Of a stretch of DNA of 64,000 nucleotides, positions 55,429-64,000 are shown piece by piece (positions within the stretch are counted from its first letter, which is position 1; the number at the start of each line of letters is the position of its first letter). Source of the stretch: an uncultured Carboxylicivirga sp. (GTDB lineage: Bacteria > Bacteroidota > Bacteroidia > Bacteroidales > Marinilabiliaceae); assembly GCA_947503525.1 (NCBI GenBank), contig CANNEA010000002.1:372001-436000 (forward strand), in the 5' to 3' direction. The notes under the pieces were generated by a model. The model was not told the origin of the DNA. It saw only the letters and a program-made list of their open reading frames with translations, and made no database searches. The position numbers and the translations under genes are program-made.

Positions 55429-57660
55429 ATGAACTTTAAAAATCTACACAAGCTAATAATTTTCATAAGTATTGGATTCATATCAATACCGGTAGTTTCA
55501 AACGAAGTGGGATCTCCATTTCAATTTACACTGGTTGATGTGGTCGATAAGAAAGCGGTTGATGCCGCTCACGTATGCATTGAACTCAATACGGGAGATA
55601 AGCTCTATGCTGTATCTGATACTCATGGAAAAGTTAATCTAATTATTCCAAAGGGAGCCAAGGGGCAATTGGTCATCTCCAAAGTGGGCTATGAAACGGG
55701 CTTTTATGCCATTGACCAAATACAAAGTGGAGCCGTATTACCATTGCACTTAGATATGTTCAATCTGGATCAGGTAGTGGTGACCGGATCAGGTAAACCC
55801 ATTGCCCGAGACAGTTCCATCTACAAGGTTAAACTCATCGATAATAAAAAAATTGAGGAGTCCGGTTCACTTAACTTATCAGAGTTATTAATGACCGAGG
55901 CCAATATCAGAATGTCAACTGATCTCGTGTTGGGTTCACAAATTGAAATGTTGGGCTTAAGCGGACAGAATGTTAAGATCATGATCGACGGTGTTCCGGT
56001 AATAGGTCGATTGGATGGAAATGTGGATCTGAGTCAAATCAACCTGGCTAATATCGCCCATGTTGAGGTAATTGAAGGGCCCATGTCGGTGGTGTACGGC
56101 AATAATGCACTGGCTGGAACCATTAACCTGATTACCAAAAAAGAATACCGCCATAATACCGAAGTTAAGTTGAATGCCATGGCTGAGCATGTAGGCCGAT
56201 ATGCCGGCAATGCCAATGTGGCGCAGCGCTTTGGTCAACATCAAATTAGCATTGATGGAGGTTATGAATATTTTGGAGGTTATGATTTCGACAACAACAC
56301 CCGATCGATGGATTGGAAACCCAAGAACCTGGCACGTGGCAATGTGCGTTACGATTTGACATGGGGACAATGGAAGCTGCACGCTAAGGCAGGCATATAT
56401 ACCGATAAATTGCATTATAAATCAGACTTGGTTGATGGCTATAAGGCCTTTGACAAATATTACTATACCGATCGTTACGACTTTAGTATGGGTGCCAATG
56501 GAAGCTGGAATGAGCGTCATCATTTAGATGTAGTGGCCTCGTATAATTATTACGATCGCCTGGAGCAGGATGAATATAAGGATATGCGCACACTAGAATC
56601 CATACTTGGCGAGAAAACATCATCGCAAGTAGTCAGCCAGCAGATGTTCAGAGCCATTTATAATTTTGATGTGTTACCCGGTGTTTTGTCTACTCAAACT
56701 GGAATTGATGCCAATGTGGAGGAAATGAAGGGAGATCGTATTAGTGATGGTCAGCAGTCTTTGGGCGATTATGCGGTATTTCTTAATGTGCGCCTAAAGC
56801 CATTGGAAAACCTGGAACTGCAGCCTGGCGTGCGTTATGCCTACAATACTGCCTATGAAGCTCCGGTGGTGTATTCGGTCAACCTTAAGTGGGATATTGT
56901 TAAAGGATTGTCGTGGCGAGGCTCAGTCGCTTCAGGGTTCAGAGCACCTAATATTAAGGAATTGCATTATGTGTTTGTCGACAGTAATCATGAGATATAT
57001 GGTAATCCTGATTTAAATGCTGAAACATCGAAAAACTTTAATAGCTCATTGGAATACAGCCTAGGAAACGAGCGCAACAGTTTTAAGGTGGGTGCATCTG
57101 CCTATTACAATGATATTAACGACTTAATCACATTGATTCAAAGCGATAATTCAACGGCTTATACCTATCAAAATATAGAGGAATACCGAACTGCCGGGGG
57201 AGATATCAACTTCAGCTATCGCTATAAAAATATTTTGAAAGTAAATGGAGGTTATGCCCTTACGGCAAGGTATAATACCTATACCGAAGAGAATGGTTCG
57301 GATAAATACAACAGGACCCACGATTGGTTTGCGGGAGTGTCGGTATTGGAGCCCAAAAGCAAAATTAAATTGGCGCTCGATTACAAGTATAACGGACAGT
57401 TGCCCTACCTCTACACCGACTCAGAAGATAATCAGATTAAAGAAGGTCTGCAGGATGCTTACCATACCATGAACCTATCCGTATCGCGAAGCTTTTTGAA
57501 TTCGCGATTACAAGCAGTGACAGGAGTTAAAAACCTCTTTGATGTGACCTCAGTCAATCGGATGGGTGGAAGTTCAGGAGCACATAGTGGCAATGCAGGT
57601 ACTCCGGTATCTTACGGGCGATCCTTCTTTATCAACATTACATACAAATTCAATAAATAA
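55429..57660 (+). CDS. TonB-dependent heme receptor (HmuR-like)
   Basis: From the ATG at 55429, a 743-residue outer-membrane receptor with signal peptide MNFKNLHKLIIFISIGFISI, a carboxypeptidase-regulatory-like domain, a plug with the TonB-box-like DQVVVTGSG, MIDGVPVIGR and VEVIEGPMSVVYGNNALAGTINLI (quoted in part), and a barrel ending in FINITYKFNK. Substrate is inferred from the operon (HmuY, HmuS). Unlike P. gingivalis, where hmuY precedes hmuR, the receptor comes first here. A 19-bp end segment is repeated before hmuY. Confidence 0.9.
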   Translation: MNFKNLHKLIIFISIGFISIPVVSNEVGSPFQFTLVDVVDKKAVDAAHVCIELNTGDKLYAVSDTHGKVNLIIPKGAKGQLVISKVGYETGFYAIDQIQSGAVLPLHLDMFNLDQVVVTGSGKPIARDSSIYKVKLIDNKKIEESGSLNLSELLMTEANIRMSTDLVLGSQIEMLGLSGQNVKIMIDGVPVIGRLDGNVDLSQINLANIAHVEVIEGPMSVVYGNNALAGTINLITKKEYRHNTEVKLNAMAEHVGRYAGNANVAQRFGQHQISIDGGYEYFGGYDFDNNTRSMDWKPKNLARGNVRYDLTWGQWKLHAKAGIYTDKLHYKSDLVDGYKAFDKYYYTDRYDFSMGANGSWNERHHLDVVASYNYYDRLEQDEYKDMRTLESILGEKTSSQVVSQQMFRAIYNFDVLPGVLSTQTGIDANVEEMKGDRISDGQQSLGDYAVFLNVRLKPLENLELQPGVRYAYNTAYEAPVVYSVNLKWDIVKGLSWRGSVASGFRAPNIKELHYVFVDSNHEIYGNPDLNAETSKNFNSSLEYSLGNERNSFKVGASAYYNDINDLITLIQSDNSTAYTYQNIEEYRTAGGDINFSYRYKNILKVNGGYALTARYNTYTEENGSDKYNRTHDWFAGVSVLEPKSKIKLALDYKYNGQLPYLYTDSEDNQIKEGLQDAYHTMNLSVSRSFLNSRLQAVTGVKNLFDVTSVNRMGGSSGAHSGNAGTPVSYGRSFFINITYKFNK
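57642..57660 (+). repeat. 19-bp direct repeat, left copy
   Basis: ATACAAATTCAATAAATAA, the last codons and stop of the receptor gene. An identical copy is at 57969-57987, just before hmuY. The two flank about 308 bp of unrelated sequence. Confidence 0.85.
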
Positions 57661-57968
57661 GGGATTAATGATAGAACAAGTTTTTCATTCGAAATATATG
57701 GTAAGCTTGTCCTCATGTGGGATGGAAGATGATATAAAGGAATTATTTAGTAAGACCGGGAAGCTTCGAACTTGTTCGAAGATCGCGCGGCCGAACTTAA
57801 TAATTACAAATATCAGCGACAATCGTACATGCAGACTTGACTTTCTTTGTTTCGTTTCTTTTGTCAAGACAAGAAATGAAAGGAAAATCGGTGAAGTCAA
57901 AAGGTCTGCTGCTTGAATGAAAACTTTAAAAGACTAGATGTTAGCTCAAGAGAGCTTATAGGGATCAT
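57661..57968. mobile_element. REP/MITE-like insertion between receptor and hmuY
   Basis: A non-coding block with two palindromes: CTTCGAAC-TT-GTTCGAAG (57764-57781, perfect 8-bp arms) and a 14-pair imperfect hairpin centred on TTGTC-AA-GACAA (57850-57881). Its composition (for example GATCGCGCGGCC) differs from the AT-rich surroundings. Reading frames here only give a short protein-like tail that I associate with dispersed palindromic repeats. Together with the flanking 19-bp repeat it looks like a repeat element or duplication event inserted in the operon. Confidence 0.55.
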
Positions 57969-57987
57969 ATACAAATTCAATAAATAA
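57969..57987 (+). repeat. 19-bp direct repeat, right copy
   Basis: Identical to 57642-57660. It ends 12 bp before the hmuY start codon, so removing one copy with the intervening DNA would place hmuY 12 bp after the receptor stop. Confidence 0.85.
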
Positions 57988-57999
57988 AAAACACATATC

Positions 58000-58680
58000 A
58001 TGAAGAGAGTTATTTTATCAATTATGCTTGCAGGCGCAATGTTTACTGCCTGCGAAAAAGAAGAAGCAGTAGAAGTGAAAGACTACGGTATGAAAACCGT
58101 GGAGGCAGATTTAATGTACGACAAGGATACGCCGCATGGAGAGATTAATTATAAGCAGCAATCCTTTTTAAAAATAGGGCAAGACGATGTTGTTGCAGAA
58201 TTTGAATCGGACAATGAAGCGTGGACCGCATTTAATGTCGTTGAAGGTGAGGATGATTACAATGTGGATACAGATGTAAAGGGTTGGGATCTTTATCTGG
58301 GTTATCATATTGGTAATGCAGGCAGTGTTGAAGAACCAGTTGCTTATAGTGTAACCGGCGTGTTGATTAATACTGAGGAAGGCATAATGGTGGCTGAAAC
58401 AACTTACAATGACAGTGAGAATGCTGATGATATTGCGCAAGCCTTTGCCGATCTATCACTTGAAGATGTAAGCGGGCTGGAGTACAAAAGTGATATTGAT
58501 GTGATTGGTCACGACTGGAAATCTTTTGATTTAACATCATATACTTACAAGGTAGATATGCACCGTTTCTTCATTGTTAAGATGAAAAATAATGACGTTT
58601 ATAAATTGCGCTTTACCAGCTTTTATGGTTCAAGCACTGATCAACGTGTCATTAAGTTTGAGTACCAATTAATGCAATAA
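58000..58680 (+). CDS. hmuY: HmuY-like heme-binding lipoprotein
   Basis: A 226-residue lipoprotein (signal peptide, lipobox AMFTACEK). The C-terminal region HRFFIVKMKNNDVYKLRFTSFYGSSTDQRVIKFEYQLM (quoted in part) is the most conserved part of the HmuY family, hemophores that take heme from host or environmental hemoproteins and pass it to the receptor. His residues in LYLGYHIGNAG, VIGHDWKSF and VDMHRFF are candidate heme ligands, not aligned here. A strong hairpin follows before hmuS. Confidence 0.88.
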   Translation: MKRVILSIMLAGAMFTACEKEEAVEVKDYGMKTVEADLMYDKDTPHGEINYKQQSFLKIGQDDVVAEFESDNEAWTAFNVVEGEDDYNVDTDVKGWDLYLGYHIGNAGSVEEPVAYSVTGVLINTEEGIMVAETTYNDSENADDIAQAFADLSLEDVSGLEYKSDIDVIGHDWKSFDLTSYTYKVDMHRFFIVKMKNNDVYKLRFTSFYGSSTDQRVIKFEYQLMQ

Positions 58681-58706
58681 ACTTAGCTCTGTTAGCTATA
58701 GCATGT

Positions 58707-58748
58707 GGGAGTTATTAGTTGTGCGCGCAAAATCGACTAATAACTCCC
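58707..58748 (+). terminator. strong intercistronic hairpin between hmuY and hmuS
   Basis: GGGAGTTATTAGTTG pairs with CGACTAATAACTCCC (15 bp, one G-T) around a 12-nt loop. No T-run follows. It could be a processing or 3'-stabilising structure that raises hmuY mRNA above downstream genes, or a leaky terminator. It also shows that the long reading frame beginning at 58703 is not translated from there. Confidence 0.7.
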
Positions 58749-58762
58749 TTAACAGAAATATT

Positions 58763-61700
58763 ATGAAGAAAACATACCTGATTATAGTAGCCTGCTTACT
58801 GATTCTGACAGGCGGGTTTTTGACCTATCAAAAATACATTTCTCCCACCCGAATAGGGATGGTGAATTATCCCGATTTCCTGTATTCGAAAATGGCCGGT
58901 TCCATCGATAGTCGTTTTATTAAAACCGATTTTATCGAGCAGACCGAGCTTGAAGATCTTGATGATTATGATGTGCTGCTTTTTTTTGGCATGGGTTTAA
59001 AATTAAGCACCGAGCAAGAGGAGGCAGTAAAAAAGCTAGGCGAAAAGGGCATGCCCATTTATTTACAATCGACCACTACTAAAGGGCTTGAACTAACAAC
59101 CCTAAGTGAGGAACAAAAGGAAGTAGTGGAAAACTACCTCGATAACGGTGGGAAAAAGAATTACCGCAACCTCTACCGTTACCTCAGAACAGACGTGGCG
59201 GGTAAAACGGCCTTTACTCCACTGCCCGAAGAACATAAAGAAATACCATCCGATGTGCTTTTTCACATTGATGAAGAGGTGGCCTTTGAAGAAGTAAGTG
59301 ACTTTGAAGATTACTGTTTAAAAAATGACTTTCATAAAGAAGGCCAAAAAAGTGTGCTGTTATTTACCAGTATTCCCGGCCCTTTTAATGCCAATCGTGA
59401 GCATTTGAACAGCCTGATTGAAGAGTTGCAAAACAGGAATTGTAATGTTTATCCAGTGGCTGGATTCAAAGGTCGCTTAAGCTATATGATGGAGATTTAT
59501 CCTGACTTAATTGTGTACATGCCGCATGGCCGCTTATCTCTTGGAGGAGGCGAAGCCAAGGCCATCATGAGTTGGCTGAAGGAGTTAAACGCGCCGGTGC
59601 TATGTCCGCTTACGGTTCATCAACGCTATGACGAATGGCTGAAGGATAAAAATGGGATGATGGGCGGACTATTGAGCCAGAGTGTTACCATGCCGGAGTT
59701 TGATGGAGGCATTGCACCTTATGCCCTATTTGCCGAGTACGAAGAAGACGGTATGGTTATTTTTAAGGCTGTTCCCGAACGACTCACAAAATTTGGAGAT
59801 ATGGTGGAAAACTACCTTAAGCTTCAACAACTGAAAAATAAAGATAAAAAAGTGGCCTTTGTGTATTTTAAAGGTCCGGGAAAAAATGCGCTGGTAGCGG
59901 CCAATATGGAAGTATTGCCTTCCTTACACAATGTGTTACTGCGCATGCAAAAAGAAGGCTATGATCTGGGTGATTTACCGCATGACTTTCCTACTTTTCA
60001 ACAAATGGTGATGCAACAAGGTCCGGTACTGGGCCCATATGCCGAAGGAGCCTTCGACCAATTTTTGAAAAGCGGCTACCCTGAATTACTTAATGTTGAT
60101 GATTATAATAAGTGGTGTAGCGATTTATTGCCACAGGAGTTAATTAATGATGTGAAAGAACGCTATGGTAAGGCGCCGGGTTCGTACATGGGTGTTTATC
60201 AGGATGAAAAAGAATATATTGCTGTGGCTCGTGTTCAGTTTGGTAATGTGGTGCTTCTACCTCAGCAATTACCCGGATTGGGCGATAACTCGTTTCAGCT
60301 TATTCATGGAGCTAAAGTAGCTCCGCCTCATACCTACATTGCTCCTTATTTATGGATTCAAAAAGGATTTAAAGCAGATGCCATTTTCCACTTTGGAACA
60401 CATGGAAGTCTTGAGTTTACACCAGGTAAGCAAATTGCTTTGTCGGATTACGATTGGACTGATCCATTAATTGGCACAACGCCTCACAACTATATCTATA
60501 CCATTAGTAATGTTGGTGAGGGCATGATAGCCAAGCGCAGAAGTTATGCTGCCCTGCAAACCTACCTTACACCTCCTTTTATTCAGGCCAAAGGTATGGA
60601 GTCGAAGCAGATTCTGTTGAACAAGATGAACCTTTACATGGGTGCTCAGGGGGCATTAAAACGTCAGTATGGCCTAACGATAAAAGACTTGCTGATAGCC
60701 GAAGGTATGGATAAAGAGCTAGGCCTTGAAAATATTCAAGGGCAGCCTTATCCTCATGAAGAAATGGTGCGGGTGCTTAACTTTATGGAAGAGATAGCTG
60801 CTGAAAAAATTACCGGTGGGCTATATACCATGGGGGTGCCTTATACGGCTGATAAATTGGATGAAACCATTCATATGATGCATGTGGATGAATTGGCCTA
60901 TCGCCTGGCTGAACTGGATGTGCAAAAAGAGGAAGTGACTCGTAAACAGCTCAGAGATAAAACATGGTTCAGAACAAAATACCGTAACCCATCTGATAAG
61001 AATGTCCAGGAGGTGATTCGTACACAAAACACTGAACTTGTATTAAAGCGATTAGTAGCTAATGCTGATTACAACAGGGCACTGGCCTTTAAAGCCGAAC
61101 GTGCAAAAGCTCAAAAGGATTTTCATACCCGCATGTCGGCACATATGAAGGCTAAGATGAACAAAGAATCGGGCAAGGCGGAAAACAAAGGAAAGAAGGA
61201 AGAAAAGCCGGAGGTAGATGGTCATAGTGGAGCCACGCCTAAAATTGCACCGCCCGATCCTGTTGAAGAGGCTTTTGCCACTGCCGTTTTTGGTGTTGAG
61301 AATACGTTAAAATCCATTATCACTAAGGCAGAAGAGCTCAAAAACAGTCCTGAAAACGAGATGCAAAGCATCCTGAATGCCTTAAATGGGGCCTATACTG
61401 CACCAAGCCCGGGAGGTGATCCTATTGCTAATCCGGAGAGTGTGCCAACAGGTCGTAACTTATTTGCGGTTAACGCTGAGCAAACACCAAGTAAGGAAGC
61501 CTGGAAAGTAGCCGTTAAACTGGCTGATGATTTGATAGCCGACTTCCGCAATAAGCATGAGGATAAATATCCGGAGAAGATCAGTTTTACCCTATGGTCG
61601 GGTAGTTTTATTGAGAGCGAAGGAACCACCATTGCACAAATTCTTTACATGTTAGGAATTGAGCCGGTCTGGACACCTCGTGGTAAAGTTAACGATTTAC

Positions 61701-62959
61701 GAGTAATGAGTGAGGAAGAACTTGGTCGTCCGCGCATTGATGTAGTGGTTCAAACTTCAGGTCAGTTGCGCGATTTAGCCGCATCCAGATTACTGCTGAT
61801 TAATAAAGCCATTAAAATGGCTGCCGAAGCCAAACAAGCTGATGGATCTAACTTTGTGGCCAAGGGAATTGCCGATGCCGAAAAGCATTTAATTAATAAA
61901 GGCTATTCACCAAAAGAAGCCAGGGCTTTTGCCTCTCAACGTGTGTTTGGTGGAGTAAATGGCAATTATGGTGCTTCCATAATGGGCATGGTTGAAAGTA
62001 GTGATCGCTGGGACAGTACCAGTACTGTGGCCAAAACTTATATCAACAATATGGGTGCTGTATATGGCGAAGATGAAAACTGGGGTGATTTTAATGCCGG
62101 TGTATTTGAAGCGGCTTTACTTAATACTGAAGCGGTAGTTCAACCTCGCCAAAGTAATACCTGGGGTGCCCTTAGCCTCGATCATGTGTACGAGTTTATG
62201 GGTGGCCTTAATCTGGCCGTTCGTGAAGTAACGGGCAATGATGCAGAGTCGTATTTCAACGATTTCCGTAACTCTTCCAATCCCCGCATACAAGGACTGA
62301 AGGAGTCCATTGGGGTGGAGAGTCGTACTACCCTGTTAAATGAGCGTTACATTAAAGAACACATGAAAGGTGGTGCTTCATCAGCAGCCGGATTTGCCGA
62401 AACCGTGCGCAATACCTTTGGTTGGAATGTGATGAAACCGAGTGTGATTGAGGACAAACTCTGGGACGATTTGTACGATGTATATGTTGAGGATAAACTT
62501 AAGCTTAAAGTTCAGGACTTTTTCAAGCGTGAAAACCCTTATGCACTGCAAGAAATGACAGCAGTAATGCTGGAAACCGTTCGTAAAGGATTGTGGGAAG
62601 CCACACCTGAACAAGTTAAAGCCATGAGTACTCTTCATGCCCAATTGGTGCAAGAGCATGAGGCCGGATGTAGCGGTTTTGTTTGTGATAATGCAAAGCT
62701 CCGTTCTTTTATCAGTGAGCAGCTTCAGGGTGAAATGAAAGAGGCTTATGCGCAGGAGATCAAAAATGTGCGTGAAGTTTCGAAAGAGGCCGAGCAAGAC
62801 AATGTCGTGTTGAAGAAGGATGAGAAGGAGCAGCCAAAATCAGAGGCAGATGTGAGTATGCACTTTGATGTTAAAACAGTGCTTGGAGTTTCACTTCTGG
62901 TATTGATGCTCATCGTTTTATTTATTCGCCAAAGAAGAAACCATTCCAATAAAGACTAA
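58763..62959 (+). CDS. hmuS: CobN-like chelatase of the hmu operon (HmuS)
   Basis: From the ATG at 58763, 1398 residues: an N-terminal membrane anchor (MKKTYLIIVACLLILTGG), a CobN/BchH chelatase body with YMPHGRLSLGGGEAKAIMSW, APYLWIQKGFKADAIFHFGTHGSLEFTPGKQ (quoted in part), YTISNVGEG and VFGGVNGNYGASIMG, and a C-terminal TM helix (VKTVLGVSLLVLMLIVLFI). No cobS, cobT or cobalamin genes are nearby. The two anchors and the HmuY context indicate HmuS, thought to remove iron from heme anaerobically, rather than cobaltochelatase. Confidence 0.88.
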   Translation: MKKTYLIIVACLLILTGGFLTYQKYISPTRIGMVNYPDFLYSKMAGSIDSRFIKTDFIEQTELEDLDDYDVLLFFGMGLKLSTEQEEAVKKLGEKGMPIYLQSTTTKGLELTTLSEEQKEVVENYLDNGGKKNYRNLYRYLRTDVAGKTAFTPLPEEHKEIPSDVLFHIDEEVAFEEVSDFEDYCLKNDFHKEGQKSVLLFTSIPGPFNANREHLNSLIEELQNRNCNVYPVAGFKGRLSYMMEIYPDLIVYMPHGRLSLGGGEAKAIMSWLKELNAPVLCPLTVHQRYDEWLKDKNGMMGGLLSQSVTMPEFDGGIAPYALFAEYEEDGMVIFKAVPERLTKFGDMVENYLKLQQLKNKDKKVAFVYFKGPGKNALVAANMEVLPSLHNVLLRMQKEGYDLGDLPHDFPTFQQMVMQQGPVLGPYAEGAFDQFLKSGYPELLNVDDYNKWCSDLLPQELINDVKERYGKAPGSYMGVYQDEKEYIAVARVQFGNVVLLPQQLPGLGDNSFQLIHGAKVAPPHTYIAPYLWIQKGFKADAIFHFGTHGSLEFTPGKQIALSDYDWTDPLIGTTPHNYIYTISNVGEGMIAKRRSYAALQTYLTPPFIQAKGMESKQILLNKMNLYMGAQGALKRQYGLTIKDLLIAEGMDKELGLENIQGQPYPHEEMVRVLNFMEEIAAEKITGGLYTMGVPYTADKLDETIHMMHVDELAYRLAELDVQKEEVTRKQLRDKTWFRTKYRNPSDKNVQEVIRTQNTELVLKRLVANADYNRALAFKAERAKAQKDFHTRMSAHMKAKMNKESGKAENKGKKEEKPEVDGHSGATPKIAPPDPVEEAFATAVFGVENTLKSIITKAEELKNSPENEMQSILNALNGAYTAPSPGGDPIANPESVPTGRNLFAVNAEQTPSKEAWKVAVKLADDLIADFRNKHEDKYPEKISFTLWSGSFIESEGTTIAQILYMLGIEPVWTPRGKVNDLRVMSEEELGRPRIDVVVQTSGQLRDLAASRLLLINKAIKMAAEAKQADGSNFVAKGIADAEKHLINKGYSPKEARAFASQRVFGGVNGNYGASIMGMVESSDRWDSTSTVAKTYINNMGAVYGEDENWGDFNAGVFEAALLNTEAVVQPRQSNTWGALSLDHVYEFMGGLNLAVREVTGNDAESYFNDFRNSSNPRIQGLKESIGVESRTTLLNERYIKEHMKGGASSAAGFAETVRNTFGWNVMKPSVIEDKLWDDLYDVYVEDKLKLKVQDFFKRENPYALQEMTAVMLETVRKGLWEATPEQVKAMSTLHAQLVQEHEAGCSGFVCDNAKLRSFISEQLQGEMKEAYAQEIKNVREVSKEAEQDNVVLKKDEKEQPKSEADVSMHFDVKTVLGVSLLVLMLIVLFIRQRRNHSNKD

Positions 62960-62965
62960 TTATTT

Positions 62966-63664
62966 ATGCAAACATTAGTCATTGCTTTATTTATACTGTC
63001 AGTTGTATCCTTTTCGATGCAACTGCAGTTTTTTAGTAAAAAATGGATGATATGGCCTTATTTGGCATTGATCGCAGGCTTTGTGTATGCCATGCATTAC
63101 CTGGCCATAGAGCAAAGCTATAAAAGCTTTAGGGCCATATTGGGCAACAGTAGTGTAATGATGGATTTTGTGGTGATTCAGGTTATAGAAGCACTAGGCG
63201 GATTGTTAATGGCTGTTTTTCTGATCCGCTCTTATTATAACGAGCCCATTAAGAAGTTTTTCAAACCGCTAATGTATTTGCCTGGTATCATTGTCTTCCC
63301 TGCTCTATTCTATTTTGAGAGTATGGTTTTTCTTCAGGCACATACTTATGATTTTCAGTTGCTGGCTGCAGTGTTGGCCATTAGTGCTGTGGCTCTTATT
63401 CTAACGCTGAAAATGAGTTTTAAGAAACTGATACCCGAAATGGAGCTACAATTGGAGATGAAGTTTATTATCCACCTGCTGCAATTATTAGGAGGCATTG
63501 TTCTATCTGTATTGATGCTTAGGCTTCCGGTTCAGCAGGCCGTTGATCATGGCTTTTCCTTAAATGCTATGTTGGTATTGGGCTTGGTGATACTAGTCGG
63601 TACCCTTATGGGAATGTTGTGGTATCGCTATAAAATGAAGCGTTTAAGTAAAACTGTCCTATAG
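62966..63664 (+). CDS. integral membrane protein of the hmu operon (HmuT-like)
   Basis: A 232-residue protein with six to seven hydrophobic helices and little else. The loops contain HYLAIEQSYKSFRAI and FFKPLMYLPG. It begins 6 bp after hmuS and is followed by an ExbB/TolQ-like gene, the same relative position as the membrane protein of other hmu loci. A role in an inner-membrane heme or energy-coupling complex is inferred from position. Confidence 0.75.
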   Translation: MQTLVIALFILSVVSFSMQLQFFSKKWMIWPYLALIAGFVYAMHYLAIEQSYKSFRAILGNSSVMMDFVVIQVIEALGGLLMAVFLIRSYYNEPIKKFFKPLMYLPGIIVFPALFYFESMVFLQAHTYDFQLLAAVLAISAVALILTLKMSFKKLIPEMELQLEMKFIIHLLQLLGGIVLSVLMLRLPVQQAVDHGFSLNAMLVLGLVILVGTLMGMLWYRYKMKRLSKTVL

Positions 63665-63733
63665 TTGCTTAACGGTATTCAAAAGTAAAAACGAGGTGAA
63701 TTATTAACTATTTAGATCATCAAATCATATAAA

Positions 63734-64000
63734 ATGGACGAAATAACTAAAATACTATATTGGATTTCAACTGGTTTATTGATACCGGTTATCGTACTAC
63801 TGCTTTTATTTTTTGCAAGAGCACTAATCTTGATTGGGACTTTCTACAGCGCCTATATGCAAAAGCTAAAGTACAATAAGCAAATGCTACCGGTATTTGA
63901 TCAGTTAAGTGATGCAAATGTGCGTGCTGCCTTGGCTGATAGTAAGTTGGCAGACAGGCTTATTAGCTCTATCTATCTTAAGAAGCTACTTAGCGTAGTA
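63734..64000 (+). CDS. MotA/TolQ/ExbB-like protein, N-terminal fragment (HmuU-like)
   Basis: 89 codons from the ATG at 63734 to the right edge. The first helix (about 7-32, TGLLIPVIVLLLLFFARALILIG) followed by an amphipathic cytoplasmic stretch (YSAYMQKLKYNKQMLPVFDQL, quoted in part) fits the N-terminus of MotA/TolQ/ExbB proteins. In hmu loci this gene may supply proton-driven energy coupling for HmuS or the receptor. The channel helices lie outside the window. Confidence 0.65.
   Translation, partial: MDEITKILYWISTGLLIPVIVLLLLFFARALILIGTFYSAYMQKLKYNKQMLPVFDQLSDANVRAALADSKLADRLISSIYLKKLLSVV

Noticed and set aside
57566-57916. 116-codon ORF overlapping the receptor end
   Set aside because: It is out of frame with the receptor and then runs through a palindromic non-coding repeat; no family recognised.
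58703-58762. N-terminal extension of the HmuS-like protein
   Set aside because: These codons form a strong hairpin and precede a good signal anchor starting at the ATG at 58763.

Overview
The window looks like chromosomal DNA of a low-GC Bacteroidota (probably a marine Bacteroidales/Marinilabiliales-type organism; this placement is inference). Support comes from Bacteroidota-specific families (DUF4292, DUF5687, CCDC81-like HU/SPOR protein, GH92, FecI/FecR/STN-TonB module, a type IX secretion sorting tail, HmuY/HmuS), the near absence of Shine-Dalgarno sequences, and promoters resembling TTTG-N19-21-TAnnTTTG.

1-11051: an unbroken run of minus-strand housekeeping genes, read from right to left: nadA, a lone receiver protein, ruvB, a flippase, dut, a TPR lipoprotein, a DUF4292 lipoprotein, an EnvC-like activator, an RsbW-like kinase, ybeY, mnmG and the start of an adenine-deaminase-like gene. 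A parS-like palindrome lies between the last two.

11052-14179: an AT-rich 459-bp gap with several DnaA-box-like 9-mers sits where transcription diverges. rpiB and an Rrf2 regulator follow, then a second parS palindrome and hemW. parS sites, DnaA boxes, mnmG, diverging genes and an apparent GC-skew change together suggest that the chromosomal origin is here.

14228-38583: mostly single genes and short operons: a cation diffusion facilitator, homoserine dehydrogenase, metY, a GH92 mannosidase, a Na/phosphate symporter, a SIMPL protein, a methyltransferase, mgtE, rsmA, two flippase-like membrane proteins, an HU/SPOR protein, a glycosyltransferase, rmuC, fabH, lpxH, two thioredoxin-fold lipoproteins lacking the CXXC motif, and an acyl-CoA ligase. 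Upstream of metY is an unannotated methionine attenuator: a 34-codon leader ORF ending Met-Met-Met-Cys-Met-Met-Met-Thr-Ser, followed by competing antiterminator and terminator stems.

38936-51859: a FecI-FecR-STN/TonB operon, a lipoprotein, a prolyl oligopeptidase, hemF, a sigma factor/membrane protein/ferredoxin operon, a remnant of alanine dehydrogenase, and a DUF5687-type ABC exporter. 51984-55025: an accessory patch with a hypothetical protein, an RDD protein, a LamG lipoprotein and a type IX-sorted papain-like protease.

55429-64000: an Hmu-type heme acquisition operon: TonB receptor, HmuY-like hemophore, CobN/HmuS-like chelatase, a membrane protein and the start of an ExbB/TolQ-like gene. 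A roughly 327-bp repeat-bearing insertion separates the receptor from hmuY. No tRNA, rRNA, CRISPR array, intact IS or prophage was seen.
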